DNA of 12,132 bases from the NCBI GenBank assembly GCA_029747585.1, contig JAPEVF010001229.1, forward strand, positions 1-12,132, in the 5' to 3' direction. Positions 7,546 through 12,132 of this stretch are shown piece by piece; the first letter of the stretch is position 1, and each line of letters opens with the position of its first letter. Both the position numbers and the translations under genes were made by a program. This DNA is from Pleurotus djamor (taxonomy: Eukaryota; Basidiomycota; Agaricomycetes; Agaricales; Pleurotaceae). Below the pieces are notes generated by a model that did no database searches, had not been told where the DNA came from, and saw only the letters and a program-made list of their open reading frames with translations.

Positions 7546-9236
7546 TTACGGATGGACCAAAATTTTCACTACAGCACGCTTATAAGTCTGGCTCAGTATT
7601 CATACAGAACCATGTGTATCCATACCTTGCTTGTCCTTCTCCGTTAATAACGCCTCAATGCCCTTTTCCAACACGTCTTCCAGAGCAATCTTACTTGTGA
7701 TCAAGCTTTCTATCTCTGATATCTTGCCACTTTGCAAGGCCTCGAGCACCTCTGGATGTACTTGATCGTAGCAAATAGACCCTAGAAGTATGCGCGATCG
7801 CGATCGAAATAGAATGAGTACCAGGTCAGGGCAGGGCGGACATACTATACTGCTTACCTGTCAGATGGATCTCCCTTCGGATAATCGTGTTCAAGTCCAC
7901 CTTGGGCGGCTCCTCCCAAAGCGCTACGAGCATGACGGATCCCCGAGGCCTCACGCATCGTAGCCCTGCTTCGATGCCGGCTTGGACGCCAGCCGCATCA
8001 TATACATGGTCGACCCCCTTCCCCATGGTCATGCTCAGTGACAGAGCCAACAAGTCCTCATTCAAGGGGTTAAGAACCACGGTAGCGCCACATTTCTTTG
8101 CGTATTCCATCCGGAGAGGCGAAGGCTCCGATACGATGACAGTAGAATCAGCATCAACGACTCTGCCTGCAGTGTCAGACTTCCAGATCAAGCCGAGGAA
8201 GAGAGCGGAGGGAGACTTCCTACCTGAGGACTTTGAGGAGGAGAAGCCCAATCTGTCAAGTGGTTAGAAGGATGTCTGGTCAGTCAAGGGTTCTTAATAG
8301 GCCGACTGACTGGGCCTCCGCCAAGTATCAATGCCGTGTCCCCCTTCTTGTATCCTGAGCGTTTGACGGCATGCCACGCAACTGCTAGCGGTTCGACGAA
8401 AGCACCGACTTCCACTGTCAACGTGGTCCGTTAGAAGGGACATTATCCCGAGGAGGTGTCCACGTACGGGATACGCCTTCGGGAAGGACATGAACCGTAT
8501 GTGCTGGTACGCAGATATATTCGGAGAGGCCACCACCCCAGCCTCCAACTCCCTGGAGAACGATGTTAAAAAGGCGTACATCTCCGAGAAAACCAAGATG
8601 CTTACGATAGAATTAACCAGCGGACACAGCGTCCGCCAACCTTGCAAACAAGGCCAACACGTTTCTTTGGCACAAGCCATCACGGGCTCCCTTCAGGATA
8701 CATATCAGGAGCGTAGAAGCTAATAGACGGAGAAATCATCCACTCACACACAGACATTCTGTCCTATAGAAAACTTCCTATCGACATCCTTCCCCAGTTC
8801 CACGATGGTTCCCGAGAACCTATGCAAAATAGCTGTCATCAGCGATGCTCTCACACGAAGCACAGTCTGGCCACGTACTCATGTCCCAAGGTTATCGGCA
8901 GTCTTTCGCCGCTTAATGGACCAGGCGTATTGGTTCCTGGTATTTTCGACAGACCTGCGATGTAGGCATGAAGGTCACTCCCGCAGATGCCGTTCCTTGG
9001 CAAGTTCGAGTTTGGGTTTAGGAGAAGCTCAGGTACGTCTAGGAGATAGGAGCGCTCACCAAGCGACCTAAATCGAAGCCGGTGTTCAACACGTATCAGC
9101 TGTGCCTCTCCGCAAGCGCTCTGGGTACGGTGCTGCGAACCTTGATCTTCACGTCATCTGGCTTGAGCAGTGGTATGGCGACGTTTTCGATGCGGATGTC
9201 TCCAGGCCCATAGTATCGCGCTGCCTTCATCATCAT
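7546..9236 (-). CDS. Zinc-dependent (R,R)-butanediol-dehydrogenase-like MDR enzyme
   Basis: Eleven exons on the minus strand: 9141-9236, 9060-9067 (8 nt), 8879-8995, 8748-8819, 8606-8690, 8468-8552, 8311-8414, 8224-8252, 7858-8162, 7626-7781, 7546-7568. They sum to 1080 nt, 359 aa, in one frame. It belongs to the medium-chain alcohol dehydrogenases closest to fungal BDH: oxidation of 2,3-butanediol/acetoin-type alcohols with NAD. Catalytic zinc ligands are Cys39 (NGICGSD), His73-Glu74 (LGHEF) and Glu162 (VEPLAVAWHA). Structural-zinc cysteines are 104, 109, 112 and 120. The Rossmann motif is LGGGPIG (185-191); Glu211 at the end of beta-2 favours NAD over NADP. It ends VKILVHP, the usual BDH tail. 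The length is normal. Three ATGs stand in a row; the first is used. The 7782-7857 intron contains a 12-bp palindrome. No residue essential to the family is missing. Its substrate cannot be told from sequence. Confidence 0.93.
9060..9067 (-). other. 8-nt microexon of the dehydrogenase
   Basis: Exon 1 ends after Lys32 (VKIK) and exon 3 begins one base before NGICGSD. The family needs three residues between them. GTCGCTTG at 9067-9060, preceded by ATTTAG and followed by the donor GTGAGC, supplies exactly V-A-W and restores the frame. Flanking introns are 9068-9140 (73 nt, weak donor GTTCGC) and 8996-9059 (64 nt, branch CCTAAAC, acceptor CCAAG). Confidence 0.8.
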
Positions 9237-9484
9237 GGCCGAAAACTTCGATTAAAGACAGTGGTCGAAGAAGAGTGACAGGGTGCTACTGTTCACTGAG
9301 ATGTCGTGTCACAGACTTCTCCCCGGGAGACCAGGGTATCCGGGTAACTGAGTCTCACATCGTTGCAGGCACTCGTTTCCAAGTCTTAGGGGTCACAATG
9401 AACCGATGTGTGTCCTGAGTCCTCAGAACTGCTCCACCGCCGCCAGATATACACACAGTTCTGACATCGCTAGGACTACTTGAT

Positions 9485-9757
9485 CTACGTATTTCCAATC
9501 GTGCCGATTTGTGAGGCAACAGGTTGGCCAGCAATAAGGGCTCCTCCACTTTCAATTGTGGAATTTCTCGCGAGAGCTCCATCACCACGGACATTACCGT
9601 TGCCTAGGTTTTGGGCACTGCTAAATACTCCACCGTTGGTGTTGGTGGTAGGACGATCTCTGTTTGGGATATTCTGGTCGATTTCGGCCTTCAAGGGGGC
9701 GGCTATGGTCAAGGCCGCAGCGGAGAGACCAAGCATGACATAGGCGATGAATTGCAT
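9485..9757 (-). CDS. Small secreted protein, paralog A
   Basis: 90 aa. Residues 1-20 are a signal peptide (FIAYVMLGLSAAALTIAA, cleavage before PLKA). The mature part has no Cys and carries a Gly/Asn-rich core, residues 50-89: LGNGNVRGDGALA, then AGQPVASQIGTIGN. The same pattern is present in the next gene (N-x-G-x-G-x-[VL]-R-G-x-G-x-L-A ... G-Q ... Q-[IV]-G-x-[IV]-G-N). A 5'UTR intron is inferred at 9785-9848 (64 nt, GTAAGT, branch GCTAATAAG, acceptor TATAG), with TATAAG at 9906-9911. Leader sequence GCACTCGCAGC is shared with paralog B. It is 248 bp downstream of nothing but the dehydrogenase start, both genes running the same way. I do not recognise the family; the function is unknown. Confidence 0.75.
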   Translation of the reverse strand: MQFIAYVMLGLSAAALTIAAPLKAEIDQNIPNRDRPTTNTNGGVFSSAQNLGNGNVRGDGALARNSTIESGGALIAGQPVASQIGTIGNT

Positions 9758-9784
9758 ATTGTCCGAGGTGCGTCAAATGCTTCC

Positions 9785-9848
9785 CTATACATGGTTCTCT
9801 TATTAGCTCAAGATGTTTGTCTCTTGAGTGGATCATTGGTTTACTTAC
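9785..9848 (-). other. 5'UTR intron of paralog A
   Basis: 64 nt with GTAAGT donor, GCTAATAAG branch region and TATAG acceptor, ending 27 nt before the ATG. An intron stands at the matching place in paralog B. Confidence 0.65.
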
Positions 9849-9905
9849 CTAGAGGTGGTTGCTGCGAGTGCAGTGAAGAATGTCAGGGATCAATACAGTA
9901 TCGTT

Positions 9906-9911
9906 CTTATA
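9906..9911 (-). promoter_or_regulatory. TATA box of paralog A
   Basis: TATAAG on the minus strand, about 58 bp upstream of the UTR intron donor, in the position matching TATAAAA of paralog B. Confidence 0.5.
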
Positions 9912-10454
9912 CTGTCTCATAATAAGAATATAACAAATATAGAGCATAATCGATGATCAAGTAAACGGTCGCGATGGAAGATTCACCGTTCTGGTACCAG
10001 AACCACGGTGATACAAGGTTGACGTCCTTTCATCGGGTTCTCGACCCCAACGGCTGCAATGTCATGTTATCTTCGTCGCTAGACGTTTCTCCCCAATATA
10101 TCTGGTTCTAATGCTCGAGAACACACTCCGTAAATAGCCAACATGCCCAACGTCCAAGCACCCCTGATACAGATCCTCCTGACTCAGGATGGCCAAATGG
10201 AAGATCTCTGTCCTAAAACCTGTTCTCCGTTCTTGAGCTCAGGTGCGGAGCGATATAGTATCTTTACAAGATCTCAGGCCAGGGCTTCGATATCGTGTTT
10301 TCCCTTATTTTTTTTCTGCAGTCCACGGACGATGCCTTCTATGCAATTCTCGTCAAGGGGCCAAAAGGGGAAGATCGGTATTGTAGGTACCAGCCACAGC
10401 GACAACTACGGTATCTACAGATTCCAGGGAGAGATGCATTTGAGCACAGCTCGG
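9912..10454. other. Upstream region of paralog A; no gene
   Basis: Positions 9912-10160 hold blocks repeated upstream of paralog B. From 10160 to 10454 I see no gene: plus-strand frames at 10143-10544 and 10295-10537 have no domain and run antisense into paralog B. A T-rich run lies at 10307-10316. Confidence 0.45.
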
Positions 10455-10706
10455 TCAAGGCTGTACTCCATGGTTTCCTACTCTACCAACTTGTGTGCCG
10501 AGCGCCTGGCCAACGACAGTGGTGTTCTTGGCACTGATCACTGAGCCGTCCTCAGCGAGTACACCAGAGCCACGCAAATCACCGTCGCCTTGATTCAGAC
10601 TGTTAGCGATGTTACTAGCGCTGTTGGTGACCTGGGGCTGGGGAGTAGCCATGGTGAGGGTCATGGCAAAGACGCTAAGCACTGTGATATAGGCAACAAA
10701 TTGCAT
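10455..10706 (-). CDS. Small secreted protein, paralog B
   Basis: 83 aa. The signal peptide is about residues 1-20 (FVAYITVLSVFAMTLTMA, cleavage before TPQP). The mature part lacks Cys and has the same core as paralog A at residues 38-78: QGDGDLRGSGVLA, then VGQALGTQVGRVGN. It lacks about nine residues of the linker seen in A and has a few extra C-terminal residues. A 5'UTR intron is inferred at 10724-10776 (53 nt, GTAAGC...TCCAG), ending 17 nt before the ATG, with TATAAAA at 10834-10840. The two genes clearly arose by tandem duplication and have since diverged to well under half identity in the mature part. No known domain is visible. Confidence 0.75.
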   Translation of the reverse strand: MQFVAYITVLSVFAMTLTMATPQPQVTNSASNIANSLNQGDGDLRGSGVLAEDGSVISAKNTTVVGQALGTQVGRVGNHGVQP

Positions 10707-10723
10707 GCTGAGGTGATTGTTCT

Positions 10724-10776
10724 CTGGAGGACAGATGTGAGAACGTCGTGTATTCCTTGAGCAAATTAGAGCTTAC
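10724..10776 (-). other. 5'UTR intron of paralog B
   Basis: 53 nt, donor GTAAGC, acceptor CTCCAG, between the conserved CGCACTCGCAGC leader and the start codon, as in paralog A. Confidence 0.6.
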
Positions 10777-10833
10777 GGTTACTTCACGCTGCGAGTGCGA
10801 TGAAAAGAACTGAGGTGGTGAGAGTAACACACT

Positions 10834-10840
10834 TTTTATA
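10834..10840 (-). promoter_or_regulatory. TATA box of paralog B
   Basis: TATAAAA in GGTATAAAAAGTG on the minus strand, a full-consensus site about 58 bp upstream of the UTR intron donor. Confidence 0.65.
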
Positions 10841-11207
10841 CCGTCGAAGATAACGGATCTGTGCAGCGGTTGCGATGGAAGATGTCTCGGTCTCATCCCA
10901 GAACCACACGCAATACGAAGACTCAGCTTCTTCAAGACTTGGTATTAGGTTCAGCCTATGCAATGTCCGACTGTATGGGTCTTCTCTTCGTTGCTAGACG
11001 TTGGACAGACGTTGATGCCGCTAACGCTTGGAGGTTGGATAACAAACACGCCCAGCGTCCACAAGGCGTACCACGGATGTTCTTCTGGAGTTCTCACTTA
11101 CAACACGCATCTTCAGGCATTCGTGGCAAGATCATTTTGATGATGAACCAGGCTTCTTATCTCTACAGAGGGCAGGACGCCAACTAAGATAGAAAAGGTG
11201 AATTAAA

Positions 11208-11239
11208 GAGATACAAACAGGTGGAGATACAAACAGATG
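11208..11239. repeat. 16-bp tandem repeat, two copies
   Basis: GAGATACAAACAGGTG followed at once by GAGATACAAACAGATG, one mismatch. It lies in the otherwise featureless stretch (11066-11271) between copy B and the last gene. Confidence 0.7.
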
Positions 11240-11271
11240 GTGAAAGATGCAAGTACATGCGACGTGGGGAG

Positions 11272-12132
11272 CTATACAGAGGAGAGACTCGCCGCGTGGT
11301 ACGTGAACCCGATGCTAGCTCCAACAACGAATCCAACGCCAACTCCGACGATGCCTATTACAACCCAACTACGGGTTTTCAATCTTGATAAAACGGAAGG
11401 TCTGTGTGCCTTTCTTTGTGGGACAGGAGCGGGAGTTGGAGCCACTGCGCTCTTGTCTTCAGTGATTGTAACTTCTGTGAAATGGCCAGCAAGATGGTCA
11501 CGTTCCGATGATGTGGGGGGAGCAGTAGAGAATGGACGGGATATCGTGCTCCCGATTCGACGACTGAAGGGGCCGATGAGGGAGCAGGACAACCAAAGTA
11601 TCGATGGGAAATGTAAGGGGTCAAAGCTATTGAAAGAGGGGAATGCCCCATGGGCTAAAGGCTGCGTCGCCGACTGGCGCTGCACCGCATTGTTTGATGC
11701 AAAACGGCGATCGCTGGAGACAGTAGATGTTGGGCGTCGACGGGCAACCTGAACAGAGAGTTCACTTTCCCATTGTGCTCTCCGTTGCTCGAAAGTAGCT
11801 TCATCGTGCTTTCTTTTGTTGGATTTATGTGGCCTAATGGTCCCCCCTGCTACGACATCCAACTTCTTTCCCTTGGGGCTATCTGACGCAGGAGATGCAT
11901 CGGACGCCTGAGTAATGAGCTTGCGGGGATTGGGGACGCCGAAATGGCCGACGATGCGGTCAATTTCATACCAGCGAAGAAAGCGTTCAGCAGCTTCGCG
12001 ACGGAGACAAGGAAGCGTACTGGAGCGAAGAATAGATCCAGGCTGTAGATAATGCGAAGGGAAATGATGAGTGTGTGTGGGATCGCGCGCCCTAGTGCTC
12101 AGGCTAGTCTGAGAGGCAGTGGGATAGAGCAT
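11272..12132 (-). CDS. Unrecognised protein with C-terminal membrane anchor, edge gene
   Basis: 286 codons open to the right edge. The only Met is at the very edge, so the true start may lie outside. I do not recognise the family. Visible parts: a helical, charged stretch near residues 45-65 (REAAERFLRWYEIDRIVGHFG), a basic patch KSNKRKHDE, a hydrophobic segment near residue 180 (ILWLSCSLIGPF), then SRRIGSTISRPFSTAPP, which resembles a mitochondrial presequence, and a 20-odd residue membrane span near the end (WVVIGIVGVGVGFVVG), flanked by RLKTR with only about ten residues after it. A tail-anchored or mitochondrial membrane protein would fit. The presequence-like part in mid-protein could mean that two genes or an unseen intron are joined here; I found no clean splice sites to settle it. 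Confidence 0.5.
   Translation of the reverse strand: MLYPTASQTSLSTRARDPTHTHHFPSHYLQPGSILRSSTLPCLRREAAERFLRWYEIDRIVGHFGVPNPRKLITQASDASPASDSPKGKKLDVVAGGTIRPHKSNKRKHDEATFEQRRAQWESELSVQVARRRPTSTVSSDRRFASNNAVQRQSATQPLAHGAFPSFNSFDPLHFPSILWLSCSLIGPFSRRIGSTISRPFSTAPPTSSERDHLAGHFTEVTITEDKSAVAPTPAPVPQRKAHRPSVLSRLKTRSWVVIGIVGVGVGFVVGASIGFTYHAASLSSV

Larger units (their letters stand above)
9485..10160 (-). repeat. Duplicated segment, copy A
   Basis: It contains paralog A, its UTR intron, TATA box and upstream blocks. Matching blocks in copy B: 9966-9982 with 10867-10883 (16 of 17 bases), 9997-10006 with 10898-10907 (identical, same 31-bp offset), 10071-10087 with 10986-11002 (16 of 17) and 10140-10156 with 11045-11061 (15 of 17), all in the same order and orientation. 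Confidence 0.7.
10455..11065 (-). repeat. Duplicated segment, copy B
   Basis: Counterpart of copy A, containing paralog B and the collinear upstream blocks. Spacing between blocks differs by small indels (for example 16 against 27 bp), so the duplication is not recent. Confidence 0.7.

Noticed and set aside
8294..8683. 129-codon minus-strand frame as a separate protein
   Set aside because: It reads through dehydrogenase exons and introns; only its first part matches the true exon frame, and the rest is out of frame with the conserved enzyme.
8878..8954. Extra intron from the GTCTGT at 8954 in the dehydrogenase
   Set aside because: Reading straight on gives GLSKIPGTNTPGPLSGERLP, which fits the family insert before LGHEF, so no intron is needed there.
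10143..10544. Plus-strand frames antisense to paralog B
   Set aside because: No signal peptide or domain. They run over the 3' end of a better supported gene on the other strand.
11237..11752. 171-codon plus-strand frame
   Set aside because: It lies opposite the longer minus-strand frame with the membrane anchor; its translation is low in hydrophobic pattern and shows no domain. Not excluded, but weaker.

Overview
The window looks like nuclear DNA of an agaricomycete (mushroom-forming basidiomycete). The evidence is a class I hydrophobin, genes cut by many short introns of about 51-76 nt with GT...AG ends and CTNA-type branch motifs, a TAF11 of the basidiomycete kind, and small secreted proteins. 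All gene models were spliced by hand from the sequence. There are two ambiguous bases, at 162 and 6359.

Layout from left to right: (1) 1-993 (+), a C2H2 zinc-finger regulator of the SFP1 type, entering from the left edge. (2) 994-1995, a pyrimidine-rich 3' flank, then the putative TAF11 promoter. (3) 1996-3019 (+), TAF11, a histone-fold subunit of TFIID, in three exons. (4) 3020-5137, about 2.1 kb without a gene I can name; its minus strand holds scattered protein-like stretches and one very good intron, perhaps a decayed or intron-rich gene. (5) 5221-5709 (+), a complete four-exon class I hydrophobin with a TATA box. (6) 5710-6850, non-coding, with a telomere-like repeat and a 15-bp hairpin followed by a T-run that look like debris of a small mobile element. 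(7) 7002-7346 (+), a small secreted protein with a TATA box and a 5'UTR intron. (8) 7546-9236 (-), an 11-exon zinc-dependent (R,R)-butanediol-dehydrogenase-like enzyme of 359 aa that needs an 8-nt microexon. (9) 9485-9757 and 10455-10706 (-), two tandem paralogous small secreted proteins in a duplicated segment whose 5'UTR intron position and upstream blocks are shared. (10) 11272-12132 (-), an unrecognised protein with a C-terminal membrane anchor, reaching the right edge.

The left third holds nuclear regulatory and transcription genes. From 5.2 to 10.7 kb the content is accessory in character: four short secreted proteins (one hydrophobin, three others), one redox enzyme, a local duplication and repeat debris. 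I see no pathway joining these genes. The most interesting points are the tandem secreted-protein family with conserved upstream sequence, the 8-nt microexon, the telomere-like/hairpin element, and the unresolved minus-strand region at 3.4-4.6 kb.
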